Shown here piece by piece: positions 23,455 to 30,853 of a DNA stretch of 47,910 nt. Within the stretch, counting starts at the first letter, position 1, and the number at the start of each line of letters is the position of its first letter. Both the position numbers and the translations under genes were made by a program. The notes beneath the pieces were generated by a model. It made no database searches, was not told where the DNA came from, and worked only from the letters and a program-made list of their open reading frames with translations. Location: assembly GCA_017457285.1 (NCBI GenBank), contig JAFTHT010000046.1:1-47910 (forward strand). The letters run 5' to 3'. The stretch is from Oscillospiraceae bacterium. Lineage in GTDB: Bacteria; Bacillota; Clostridia; Oscillospirales; Oscillospiraceae.

Positions 23455-23527
23455 CAATCAAGGTTTCGCTCCGTCGAGCCGTCGCGAGTGGCGCTCATCC
23501 GCGCCACATTTTATTTTTCGAGTCCCT
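23455..23527 (+). repeat. 73-bp direct repeat, right copy
   Basis: This copy matches 11406-11478 at 64 of 73 positions by eye. It lies 64 bp inside the right attachment-site copy and follows the recombinase remnant. Confidence 0.65.
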
Positions 23528-23541
23528 GTTTGAAGAAAACA

Positions 23542-23585
23542 ACAAATCCGAACCCTTCACCTACTGGTAAAAAGTTCGGATTTGT
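23542..23585 (-). terminator. Terminator of tRNA-Arg
   Basis: ACAAATCCGAAC and GTTCGGATTTGT (12 bp, perfect) lie 7 bp beyond the tRNA 3' end, followed on the minus strand by TGTTTTC. Confidence 0.75.
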
Positions 23586-23590
23586 ACTAT

Positions 23591-23612
23591 TTGGTACACC
23601 GGAAGGGACTCG
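23591..23612. other. Right attachment-site copy (3' end of tRNA-Arg)
   Basis: These 22 bases are identical to 11382-11403 and include the T-arm and acceptor 3' strand of the tRNA. They define the right edge of the island. Confidence 0.7.
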
Positions 23613-23667
23613 AACCCCCAACCCTCGGAACCGGAATCCGATGCTCTATCCATTGAGCCACCGGTGC
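23592..23667 (-). tRNA. tRNA-Arg (anticodon CCG)
   Basis: The 76-nt gene folds as a standard cloverleaf. The acceptor GCACCGG pairs with CCGGTGT (last pair G-U), followed by discriminator A and an encoded CCA. The anticodon stem TCGGA/TCCGA closes loop TTCCGGT with anticodon CCG, and the T-arm carries GGTTCGAGTCC. It decodes CGG, a frequent arginine codon in this genome. Its 3' end is the integration target of the island to its left. Confidence 0.95.
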
Positions 23668-23748
23668 ATTGCTTGACAGCCTAGATATTATAGCGCATTT
23701 TCTTCCGTTTGTAAAGAGGAAAATTAAAAATTTCTGCAATTCGCCCGG

Positions 23749-23777
23749 TTGTTTTCTCTGACAAAGTGTGCTATAAT
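23749..23777 (+). promoter_or_regulatory. Promoter of the DivIVA-like gene
   Basis: TTGTTT and a consensus TATAAT are 17 bp apart, ending 35 bp before the ATG. Confidence 0.55.
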
Positions 23778-23812
23778 CAAAAAAAATCCGCCGAAACAGG
23801 AGGAATACCCCC

Positions 23813-24370
23813 ATGGCTGCATCCTACAATTTCCGCACCGCCCTCAACGGCTTCCATAAAGAGGACGTGGTGCATTACATCGAATACGTCAATTCCAAGC
23901 ACAATACCCAGCTCAACCAGCTCCGCTCCGACCTGGACGCCGCCCAGAAGGAGAACCGGGACCTGCGGGCCAAGCCCGACAACGAGGCCAAGGTCAAGGA
24001 ACTGGAATCCGAGCTGCAGGCCGCCTTTGACCGCATCAACAGCCTGGAAAAGGAACTGGCCGATATGACCGCCCAGCGGGATGCTGCCAAGTCCGAAACC
24101 AAGCCCGGCAACCACGCCGAGCTGGAGGCTTACCGCCGGGCCGAGCGCACCGAGCGTCAGGCCAAGGAGCGCAGCGATGCCATGTATCAGAAGGCCACCG
24201 CCGTGATTTCCGAAGCCAGCGCCAAGGTGGATGCTGCTGCCCTGCAAATCGCCAGCATCTCCGACCAGGTCAGCGCCCAGCTGACTGCCCTGCAGCAGGC
24301 CGTCACCGGCAGCAAGCAGTCCCTCCGGGATGCCGCCGCGGGCCTTTACGCCATCCGGCCGGAGGAATAA
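23813..24370 (+). CDS. DivIVA-like coiled-coil protein
   Basis: The 185-residue protein begins with a DivIVA-type membrane-binding motif (FRTALNGFHKEDVVHYIEY, residues 6-24), then a long coiled coil (about 30-90, rich in LRSDLDAAQKENRDLRAK-type heptads). A second helical region follows to residue 175. Such proteins mark curved membrane at poles or septa and recruit division or wall factors. The GC content and position right after tRNA-Arg mark a return to core genome. The partner is unknown. Confidence 0.75.
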   Translation: MAASYNFRTALNGFHKEDVVHYIEYVNSKHNTQLNQLRSDLDAAQKENRDLRAKPDNEAKVKELESELQAAFDRINSLEKELADMTAQRDAAKSETKPGNHAELEAYRRAERTERQAKERSDAMYQKATAVISEASAKVDAAALQIASISDQVSAQLTALQQAVTGSKQSLRDAAAGLYAIRPEE

Positions 24371-24391
24371 CAGTTTCGAACGATCACTGCC

Positions 24392-24468
24392 GTAGGGGCC
24401 GATGCCCACATCGGCCCATCTTTAGATTCCCAATGGGAAGGTGGGCCGATGTGGGCATCGGCCCCTAT
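24392..24468. repeat. GTAGGGGCCGATG palindromic repeat
   Basis: A 27-bp inverted repeat (24392-24418 with 24442-24468) beginning GTAGGGGCCGATGCCCACAT encloses a short spacer. A shorter relative is at 47480-47513. It partly overlaps the upstream region of the FliB-like gene. Confidence 0.75.
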
Positions 24469-24497
24469 GTGTTGAAATCATGTTCATGAGGTGCCCT

Positions 24498-25487
24498 ATG
24501 CTTATCCGAAAAAATGCGTATTTTGATGCCTTTCGCTGCATCGCAGGCAGCTGCCCGGACAGCTGCTGTCAGGAATGGGACGTGGCGGTGGACGAGGATG
24601 CCGCCGCATATTACCGCAGCCTTCCCGGCGAATTGGGCGACCGGCTCCGCCAAAAGCTGAAGCAGGAGGATGGCTGGTATCTGGAAATCACCGACCGCCG
24701 GTGCCCCATGTGGCGGGGAGACGGCTTGTGTCAAATTCAATTCGAATTGGGCGAGGGTGCCCTGTGCAAGACCTGCCGGGAATTTCCCCGGCTGACCCAC
24801 GATTATGGGGATTTTGTGGAATACGGCCTGGAGCTATCCTGCCCCGAGGCCGCCCGGATTCTGCTGACCGCCCCGGCCCGGCCCGCCGTTGAAGGGGAGG
24901 CCCCCGGCGGCGAGACACCGGAATATGATGCCGAGATCATGGACATTCTGCTTCGCACCCGCCGTCAGGCCCTTGCGTTGCTGGAGCAGCATCCCGTGCC
25001 CCAGGCGTTGCAATTGCTGCTGCTTTACGGCTATCGGGTCCAGGATGAGCTGGACGGCGGCGAAGCGGTTGCCTTTGATGCCGAAGCAGAGCTGGCCTTT
25101 GCCCGGCAAATGGCCCAGCCGGGAACGGCTGAGGATCTGCGGGGGTTTTATTTATCCCTGGAGCTGTTGACGGAGCGCTGGGAAAACCGGCTCCGCAATC
25201 CCCAGCCCCTGACCCGCTGGCCGGAGGAGATTCGGGCACTGGCCCGGTATGGCATCGAGCGGTACTGGCTCCAGGCGGTGTCGGATTTTGACCTGATTTG
25301 CCGGGTGAAGCTGATTTTATCTGCCTGTATCCTGATAAAAAATCTGGGTGGCGACCCGGTGGCCACCGCCCAGCTGTGGTCCAAGGAGATTGAAAACAGC
25401 GCCGAAAATGTAGACACCATTCTGGATGCCGCCTACACCCACCCAGCCCTCACCGATGTCCGCTTGCTGGGGTTGCTGGAGCGTTAA
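24498..25487 (+). CDS. FliB-like flagellin lysine-N-methylase family protein
   Basis: The 329-residue protein has the cysteine-rich N-terminus typical of the family annotated FliB: CIAGSCPDSCCQEW (near residues 14-27), CPMW, GLCQIQFELGEGALCKTC (near 76-93), and a later LSCPEAA. These are probably Fe-S or zinc ligands. FliB proteins methylate lysines of flagellin in flagellated bacteria, but many Firmicutes without flagella carry homologues of unknown role, and no flagellar gene lies in this window. ATG 24498 has GAGGTG upstream. A terminator follows at 25671. Confidence 0.75.
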   Translation: MLIRKNAYFDAFRCIAGSCPDSCCQEWDVAVDEDAAAYYRSLPGELGDRLRQKLKQEDGWYLEITDRRCPMWRGDGLCQIQFELGEGALCKTCREFPRLTHDYGDFVEYGLELSCPEAARILLTAPARPAVEGEAPGGETPEYDAEIMDILLRTRRQALALLEQHPVPQALQLLLLYGYRVQDELDGGEAVAFDAEAELAFARQMAQPGTAEDLRGFYLSLELLTERWENRLRNPQPLTRWPEEIRALARYGIERYWLQAVSDFDLICRVKLILSACILIKNLGGDPVATAQLWSKEIENSAENVDTILDAAYTHPALTDVRLLGLLER

Positions 25488-25492
25488 ATGAT

Positions 25493-25645
25493 GCCCCCTT
25501 GCCCCCCTCGTTTACGAGGGGGGTGCCCCGAAGGGGCGGGGGGAGTATACCATTCACAGTGTTTCGGACTCCCCCCGACCTTCGCTTCGCTCGGCCACCC
25601 CCCTCATAAATGAGGGGGGCAAGGGATGTTTCCTTTTCTAAACAA
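25493..25645. mobile_element. MITE-like palindromic element, core type A (inverted copy)
   Basis: The core matches 8025-8153 in reverse orientation, with arms TTGCCCCCCTC and GAGGGGGGCAA. The right flank ends TAAACAATCAT as in the related elements, while the left flank keeps only AATGAT, which overlaps the stop region of the FliB-like gene. Confidence 0.7.
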
Positions 25646-25670
25646 TCATCTGCATCCCAATCTACACACA

Positions 25671-25704
25671 ACCGGGAGGGCCTTTGCCCTCCCGGTGCTT
25701 TTTT
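25671..25704 (+). terminator. Terminator after the FliB-like gene
   Basis: ACCGGGAGGGC pairs with GCCCTCCCGGT over 11 bp, followed by GCTTTTTT. The T run overlaps the stop codon of the convergent recG gene. Confidence 0.85.
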
Positions 25705-27751
25705 AGTTCATGGTCCCCTCTGCCCGGTGGAACAGGTCGCCGATGCGTTCCCGGAGGGCGATGGCTTCCGGGGTGTCGGCGGTGCCGGACAGGTCGATCC
25801 ATTGGGCCGATGCGGCCTGGGCATCCTTCAGGGTCTGCAAATCATAGCTCAAATCCGCCACCCGGAAGGCAGGCAGGCCGGACTGCCGGCTGCCGAAGAA
25901 ATCGCCGGGGCCCCGGAGCTTCAAATCCTCCTCGGCGATTTTGAAGCCGTCGGTGGTCTTGCACAGGGCCTTCAGCCGCTGCAGCGTTTCGGCGTTGCGG
26001 TTGTGGGAGGTCAGGATGCAGTAGCTCTTGCTGCTGCCCCGACCCACCCGGCCCCGGAGCTGATGGAGCTGGGAAAGGCCGAACCGGTCCGCGTCCTCGA
26101 TGACCATCAGCGTGGCGTTTGGCACGTCCACGCCCACCTCAATGACCGTGGTGGCCACCAGCACATCCCCTGCGCCGGAAGCGAAGGCCGCCATCACCGC
26201 CTCCTTCTCCGTCCCCTTCATCTGCCCGTGGAGCAGCAGAACTTTCAGGTCGGGAAATACGGTTTTTTGCAGGGTTTCCGCCCAGACCTCGGCAGATTTG
26301 ATGCCCAATTCTTCGTTTTCTTCCACCGCCGGGCAAACCACGAAGCACTGGTGTCCCTCGGATACCTGCTTGCGGATGAAGGCGTTGATCCGCGCCCGGT
26401 AGCTTTCTCCCACCAGGAAGGTGTCCACCGCCTGCCGCCCCGGAGGCAGCTCGTCCAGAATGGACACATCCAAATCGCCGTACATAATCAGCGCCAGAGT
26501 CCGGGGGATGGGGGTGGCGGACATGACCAGCACATGGGGGTCCGCCCCCTTGGCGGAGAGCTTGCTGCGCTGGGCCACGCCGAAACGGTGCTGCTCGTCG
26601 GCGATGACCATACCCAGATCGTTGAATACTGTGGTGCCCGAGAGCAGGGCGTGGGTGCCCACCGCCAGGTCCACCATGCCCAGAGCGATGGCCTCCCGAA
26701 TGCTGCGTTTTTCCTTCTCCTTCATAGAGCCGGTGAGCAGCGCCACCCGAAGTCCCAGGGGCTCGAATAATTTCGACAAAGACTGATAATGCTGCTCCGC
26801 CAGAATTTCCGTAGGGGCCATCAGAGCCGCCTGCCGGTGGTTCTGGGCGGCGAGGTACGCCGCAGCGGCGGCTACCATGGTTTTGCCGCTGCCCACATCG
26901 CCCTGCACCAGCCGGTTCATGGGGGCCCCCTTGGTCACATCGGCCCGGATTTCCTCAATGGCCCGCTTCTGGGCCCCGGTGAGCTGGAAGGGCAGCGCCC
27001 CATAGAAGCTCTGCAGCTCCACATTTTCATAGGGCGCGGTCTGTTTCCCCGCCCGGCTGGCCCGGAGCAGGGATAATCCTGCGGAAAAGACAAAAAATTC
27101 TTCAAACACCAGCCGCTGTTTCGCCAGCTCCGCCTCCTCCATGGAGCCGGGTTCGTGGATGGCGTAGTAGGCCCGCTCCGCCGGCAGGATGCCATACTGC
27201 CGCCGCACGGCCTCCGGAATGATTTCCGCCGGTGGGTCGCAGATGGCCAGAGCCTGCCGGACGGCCTTCAGGACGCTGGCGTTGTTCAGCCCCGCCGTCA
27301 GGGGGTACACCGGCAGCACCCGCCGGGTGGTCACCGGGGCGGAATCCAGAGTTTCAAAGACGGGGTTCGTCATATTGTACCCGATGAAATCCCCGCTGAC
27401 CGCCCCGTAGAAAATGTATTCCTTGCCATATTGCAGAGCATCGCCGGCGTAGCGGTTGTTGAAGAAGGTCAGATTCAGCCGGGCGGTGTGGTCCGCCACC
27501 TGGACCTTGGTCAGATCCAGCCCCTTGCGGATGTGATTCGTCCGGGGGTGATTCATGACCATGGCCCGGAAACAGGCGGGCTTGTCCACCTCCAATTTGT
27601 CGATGGTCACCAGCCTGGTTCGGTCCTCATAGCCCCGGGGGAAATGGCAGATTAAATCCCGGAGGGTAAAAATATTCAAATTCTCAAAGGCCTTGGCCTT
27701 CGCCGGCCCAATGCCCTTGAGGACGGTGATAGAATCGGATAGCTTTGCCAT
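25703..27751 (-). CDS. recG: ATP-dependent DNA helicase RecG
   Basis: The 682-residue superfamily 2 helicase remodels stalled forks and Holliday junctions. It has an N-terminal wedge domain (KGIGPAKAKAFENL and an OB fold to about residue 150), Walker A in GDVGSGKTMVAAAA near residue 287, DEQHRFGVAQR (motif II, DEQH), motif III SATPIPRTLAL, and the C-terminal helicase lobe with QLRGRVGRG (motif VI). The length is normal. The gene stands alone on the minus strand between palindromic repeats. Confidence 0.97.
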   Translation of the reverse strand: MAKLSDSITVLKGIGPAKAKAFENLNIFTLRDLICHFPRGYEDRTRLVTIDKLEVDKPACFRAMVMNHPRTNHIRKGLDLTKVQVADHTARLNLTFFNNRYAGDALQYGKEYIFYGAVSGDFIGYNMTNPVFETLDSAPVTTRRVLPVYPLTAGLNNASVLKAVRQALAICDPPAEIIPEAVRRQYGILPAERAYYAIHEPGSMEEAELAKQRLVFEEFFVFSAGLSLLRASRAGKQTAPYENVELQSFYGALPFQLTGAQKRAIEEIRADVTKGAPMNRLVQGDVGSGKTMVAAAAAYLAAQNHRQAALMAPTEILAEQHYQSLSKLFEPLGLRVALLTGSMKEKEKRSIREAIALGMVDLAVGTHALLSGTTVFNDLGMVIADEQHRFGVAQRSKLSAKGADPHVLVMSATPIPRTLALIMYGDLDVSILDELPPGRQAVDTFLVGESYRARINAFIRKQVSEGHQCFVVCPAVEENEELGIKSAEVWAETLQKTVFPDLKVLLLHGQMKGTEKEAVMAAFASGAGDVLVATTVIEVGVDVPNATLMVIEDADRFGLSQLHQLRGRVGRGSSKSYCILTSHNRNAETLQRLKALCKTTDGFKIAEEDLKLRGPGDFFGSRQSGLPAFRVADLSYDLQTLKDAQAASAQWIDLSGTADTPEAIALRERIGDLFHRAEGTMN

Positions 27752-27770
27752 AGGATCACCTCGATTTCAT

Positions 27771-27867
27771 GTCGTTGCGAGCCAGTGCGCACACTGGCGT
27801 GGCAATCTCCAAAGGTTTCCGATATCTTCAGGAGATTGCCACGGGCCTTGCGGCCCTCGCAATGACA
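27771..27867. repeat. TGTCGTTGCGAG-type palindromic repeat
   Basis: TGTCGTTGCGAG at the left and CTCGCAATGACA at the right enclose GTGGCAATCTCC/GGAGATTGCCAC arms. It belongs with 5212-5340 and 34769-34870. Confidence 0.75.
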
Positions 27868-27881
27868 GGGTAAAAGATATG

Positions 27882-27911
27882 AAAAAACTCCCTCCGGGAA
27901 ACGGGAGGGAG
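27882..27911 (-). terminator. Terminator of rpsT
   Basis: On the minus strand CTCCCTCCC pairs with GGAGGGAG (27903-27911 with 27888-27895) and is followed by six T. It begins 19 bp after the stop codon. Confidence 0.88.
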
Positions 27912-27929
27912 ATATTTTCAGAGAATCAA

Positions 27930-28193
27930 TCAAGCCAGCTTGTTCAGCTTCAGGGTCATGCTGCTCTTCTTGCGGGCAGCGTTGTTCTTGTGCAGAAGAC
28001 CCTTGTTGACAGCCTGATCCACAGCCTTGATGGCGGCACCGTAGGCAGCCTGGGCAGCGGCCTTGTCGCCGGAGACCAGAGCGGCGTCAAACTTCTTGAC
28101 GGTGGTCTTCAGAGCGGACTTGTTGGCCTTGTTCTTCTCGTAAGCAATCTTGGAAGAAAGGACATCCTTCTTAGAGGACTTGATGTTGGGCAT
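27930..28193 (-). CDS. rpsT: 30S ribosomal protein S20
   Basis: The 87-residue basic helical protein starts MPNIKSSKKDVLSSKIAYEK, the usual S20 N-terminus, and ends LHKNNAARKKSSMTLKLNKL, also typical. It binds 16S rRNA early in 30S assembly. ATG 28193 has AGGAGG 7 nt upstream; the seven upstream in-frame codons only cover the ribosome site. It is monocistronic. Confidence 0.97.
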   Translation of the reverse strand: MPNIKSSKKDVLSSKIAYEKNKANKSALKTTVKKFDAALVSGDKAAAQAAYGAAIKAVDQAVNKGLLHKNNAARKKSSMTLKLNKLA

Positions 28194-28290
28194 GTTCACA
28201 CCTCCTGTTCTCAAACTTTCATACAGTTATGCATTATAGCGCAGTTTTCCCAGAAAATCAATACCTTTTTGAAAATTTTTTTGCGGCAAA

Positions 28291-28878
28291 TCAGCAGCAG
28301 GGGCCGGGGCCGCCGCAGCAGCAGGCGTTCATGAACCAGCACAGCAGGAAATTGGTGCAGGGGTCGGCGCGGGTTTCGAAGCCGCCGTAGTTCCCGGCGG
28401 TCTGGCGGTAGACACGGCCGCCGTTTTGCAGCTCCTCCAGGGCCCGCAGATAGGTGATATTGTCCGGCTCCATGGACACCGCCCGGCGCATATGCTCCAG
28501 GGCCGTCACCTGGTTGCCCAGGGCATCATTGGCCACAGCGCTCAGGAAATACCACCGGGCATCCCGTTCTTCCACGCTGTTCAGGGTATTCAGGGCCTCC
28601 CGGTAGCGGCCGTAGCGGATGTACTGGTAGGCGGCCTGCTGATAGCGAGCTCCATCCGATGGCTCCTCCGTCCCCCGGAAGGGGTCATAGCCAGCGGCGG
28701 TACCTCTGTTTTGAATGGCCTCGTAGGCGGCGTTGATGCGCTGCATCTGCTGGGCGGCGTACTCATCCCCGGGGTTCAAATCCGGGTGATACTGCTTCGC
28801 CAGCTTGCGGTAGGCCCGCTTGATTTCCTCTTCCGAGGCATCGGGGCTGACGCCCAGCACCTTATAAGGGTCTTCCAT
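28291..28878 (-). CDS. DnaJ-domain protein with TPR-like region
   Basis: The 195-residue protein opens with a J domain (MEDPYKVLGVSPDASEEEIK, then the HPD motif in KQYHPDLNPG near residue 31) that would stimulate a DnaK-type Hsp70. Residues about 80-160 form helical repeats (YRYGRYREALNTLNSVE, VANDALGNQVTALEHMRRA) resembling TPRs. The C-terminus is Cys/Gly-rich and hydrophobic (CTNFLLCWFMNACCCGG), perhaps metal-binding or lipid-associated. It overlaps the upstream gene by 17 bp, so translation is coupled. The pairing with a DUF5685-like gene is recurrent in clostridia as far as I know. Confidence 0.85.
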   Translation of the reverse strand: MEDPYKVLGVSPDASEEEIKRAYRKLAKQYHPDLNPGDEYAAQQMQRINAAYEAIQNRGTAAGYDPFRGTEEPSDGARYQQAAYQYIRYGRYREALNTLNSVEERDARWYFLSAVANDALGNQVTALEHMRRAVSMEPDNITYLRALEELQNGGRVYRQTAGNYGGFETRADPCTNFLLCWFMNACCCGGPGPCC

Positions 28879-29689
28879 CTTCCTTGTCCTCCTGCTTCCG
28901 TTTCTGCCGAAGCGATGTCCAAACGCCGCTGTACAGAATGTTATTGAGTATTTCCTTGTCCTGCACCAGGGGCAGCCGTTCGAAATGGGCGGTGCAGCGG
29001 CCCATGGCCATGACCAGGTAGTCGTCCCACTGCTGGGGGTCTTCTCCGGGCAGTGGGTTAAATTTTCCCTTTTTCCGATCCCGGTGCCAGTCTGCCACGG
29101 CATCGGCCAGGTAGACGAACCGGCCCAGGGCCATACCCATCTGCCGCAGCTCCCGGGCCCAGAAGTCCTCTTTCCACACCAACAGCTCCGCCATGAGCCT
29201 TCCAAAGCAGCCGGCGGTTTCGTCGGGGTTTTGACAATGGGCCTTTTCCAGGGCGGCCAGCTCCCGGATGCAGTCCGCAATGGCGGCGCACTGCCGGCTG
29301 TAGCGTTTTTCCAGCTCCCCCATCCGGTTTTTCAGGCCCGATGCTATGAGTTTGGCGGAGAGCTTCCGGTCGTCGCGCCAGTCGTCCAGGCATTTGTAGT
29401 AGGACAGAGCCACGTTCATGTCGGCGGCGTAGCGGATGCAGTCGTTATCCAGCCAGGGCCGGGGCTTGATGGGATGCAGGTGGCAGGCGCGGCTCCCCTG
29501 CTGCTCCTCCGGCTCGTAGAGGCTCATGAGCAGCAGAGCCAGGAAGGCCATATCGTAGCTGAGCCCCAGCCGGGCAAGCTGGGAATGCTGGACCCGGATC
29601 CGGCGGCAGATACCGCAGTAGACGGCGCTGTAGCGCTTTTTCTGCTCCTCCGACAGCTCCGACAGGCTGGCTGTCACAAATCCAAACAT
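28862..29689 (-). CDS. DUF5685-like protein
   Basis: The 275-residue protein begins MFGFVTASLSELSEEQKKRY, followed by VYCGICRRIRVQ with a CxxC, and has more conserved-looking Cys/His positions (ACHLHPIKPRPW and YYKCLDDWRDD). It is mainly helical with no membrane segment. The pattern fits the family called DUF5685, of unknown function, usually encoded next to a J-domain protein as here. The ATG is chosen for GGGGG upstream; the preceding in-frame stretch is intergenic. It may act with the DnaJ-like protein as a client or cofactor, which is inference. Confidence 0.75.
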   Translation of the reverse strand: MFGFVTASLSELSEEQKKRYSAVYCGICRRIRVQHSQLARLGLSYDMAFLALLLMSLYEPEEQQGSRACHLHPIKPRPWLDNDCIRYAADMNVALSYYKCLDDWRDDRKLSAKLIASGLKNRMGELEKRYSRQCAAIADCIRELAALEKAHCQNPDETAGCFGRLMAELLVWKEDFWARELRQMGMALGRFVYLADAVADWHRDRKKGKFNPLPGEDPQQWDDYLVMAMGRCTAHFERLPLVQDKEILNNILYSGVWTSLRQKRKQEDKEDGRPL

Positions 29690-29770
29690 CCAGGCGCCCC
29701 CTTTCCGGGTTTTTATCCAGAATACATCCAATTTATGAACTGGACGTAAATTTTTCGTGTTGGTGGGGTA

Positions 29771-29938
29771 AATGATTAGGAAGACCCCCTTGCCCCCCCT
29801 CATTTATGAGGGGGGTGACCGAGCGTAGCGAAGGTCGGGGGGAGTCCGAAACGCTGTGAATGGTATACTCCCCCCGCCCCTTCGGGGCACCCCCCTCATA
29901 AATGAGGGGGGCAAGAAGTGCTATCGTAATCAATCATA
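29771..29938. mobile_element. MITE-like palindromic element, core type A (third copy)
   Basis: The core 29785-29914 is nearly identical to 8025-8153 and in the same orientation. The flanks keep AATGATTA on the left and TAATCAATCAT on the right. The right end overlaps the last codons of the YihY-like gene. Confidence 0.7.
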
Positions 29939-30773
29939 TTTCTTTCCATCTGCGCTCCATCAGGTAGCGGTTCAATGCGCCGCCGTAGAAGACGATGCAG
30001 ATGCAGCAGTACAGCCACAGCATCGCCAGAGCGACTGCGTAAACAGAGCCATAAATGTTGGCATAATAGGGGTAAAATTCCACATAAATCGAGAAAAGTC
30101 TTGTAAAAACTGTCCAACCCACCGCTGCCAGCAGTGCGCCGGGGATGTTCTGCTTCAAACTGTGCCGCCTGCTGGGCAGCGCGGAATACACCGCCACAAA
30201 CAGCCCCGTCTGCAACGCCAGCGTCAGCAGATACCGGCCATCCACGATGTCCATCAGGAACATCAGCAGCGGACTGGTGGTCATTCGTAAATAGTCCAGG
30301 GTCATCGTCCCAAGCACGTGCAGCACCATGGTCAGCAGCAGCACAATCAGGAACAAAAAGGTATACACCACGCTAATCGACCGGGTAAGCAGATAGCTGC
30401 GGTCCTCCTCCAGGCCGTAGACCGCATTCAGGCCCATCAGCACCCCCCGGATGCCCCGGCCCGCAGACCACAGGGCCGTCAGAATCGAGATGGACAGCAC
30501 CGCGCCGGAGCTGTTTTCATAGGCACCGGTCATAATTTTCTCCACCATTGGCACAAATGCCGACGGCAGAAATTCCGACACCAACGCCATGACCTCCTGG
30601 ATGCCGAAAGTGGTATAGGTCAGCAGGCTGAACAAAATCACCAGAATCGGAAAGACCGACAATACAATGAAGAAACTGGTGTAGGCGCTGTGGATGGAGA
30701 TGTTCATGGGCTTCAGAAACTGCCCAATCCGGCGGCACCACTGAAATAATTTCCAGTTTTTACGCTGTTCCAT
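29934..30773 (-). CDS. YihY/BrkB family inner-membrane protein
   Basis: The 279-residue protein has a short cytoplasmic N-terminus and about six transmembrane helices. Family-typical segments include AYTSFFIVLSVFPILVILFS, the SILTALWSAGRGIRGVLMGLN region and the late PGALLAAVGWTVFTRLFSIY. YihY proteins were once called ribonuclease BN by mistake; their function is not established. ATG 30773 has AAGGAGG upstream, better than the GTG two codons earlier. A strong hairpin follows upstream at 30810-30838. Confidence 0.88.
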   Translation of the reverse strand: MEQRKNWKLFQWCRRIGQFLKPMNISIHSAYTSFFIVLSVFPILVILFSLLTYTTFGIQEVMALVSEFLPSAFVPMVEKIMTGAYENSSGAVLSISILTALWSAGRGIRGVLMGLNAVYGLEEDRSYLLTRSISVVYTFLFLIVLLLTMVLHVLGTMTLDYLRMTTSPLLMFLMDIVDGRYLLTLALQTGLFVAVYSALPSRRHSLKQNIPGALLAAVGWTVFTRLFSIYVEFYPYYANIYGSVYAVALAMLWLYCCICIVFYGGALNRYLMERRWKEI

Positions 30774-30808
30774 GACCAACCTCCTTACAAAATCTTGTAG
30801 AAATTGCC

Positions 30809-30839
30809 AAAGGCCCGCTGCGCGGGGCAGCGGGCCTTG
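30809..30839 (-). terminator. Hairpin terminator after fakA
   Basis: AAGGCCCGCTGC and GCAGCGGGCCTT form a perfect 12-bp stem, 15 bp beyond the fakA stop codon on the minus strand. The T tract is short (TTTGG), so efficiency is uncertain. Confidence 0.7.
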
Positions 30840-30853
30840 CGTCTACGAAAATA

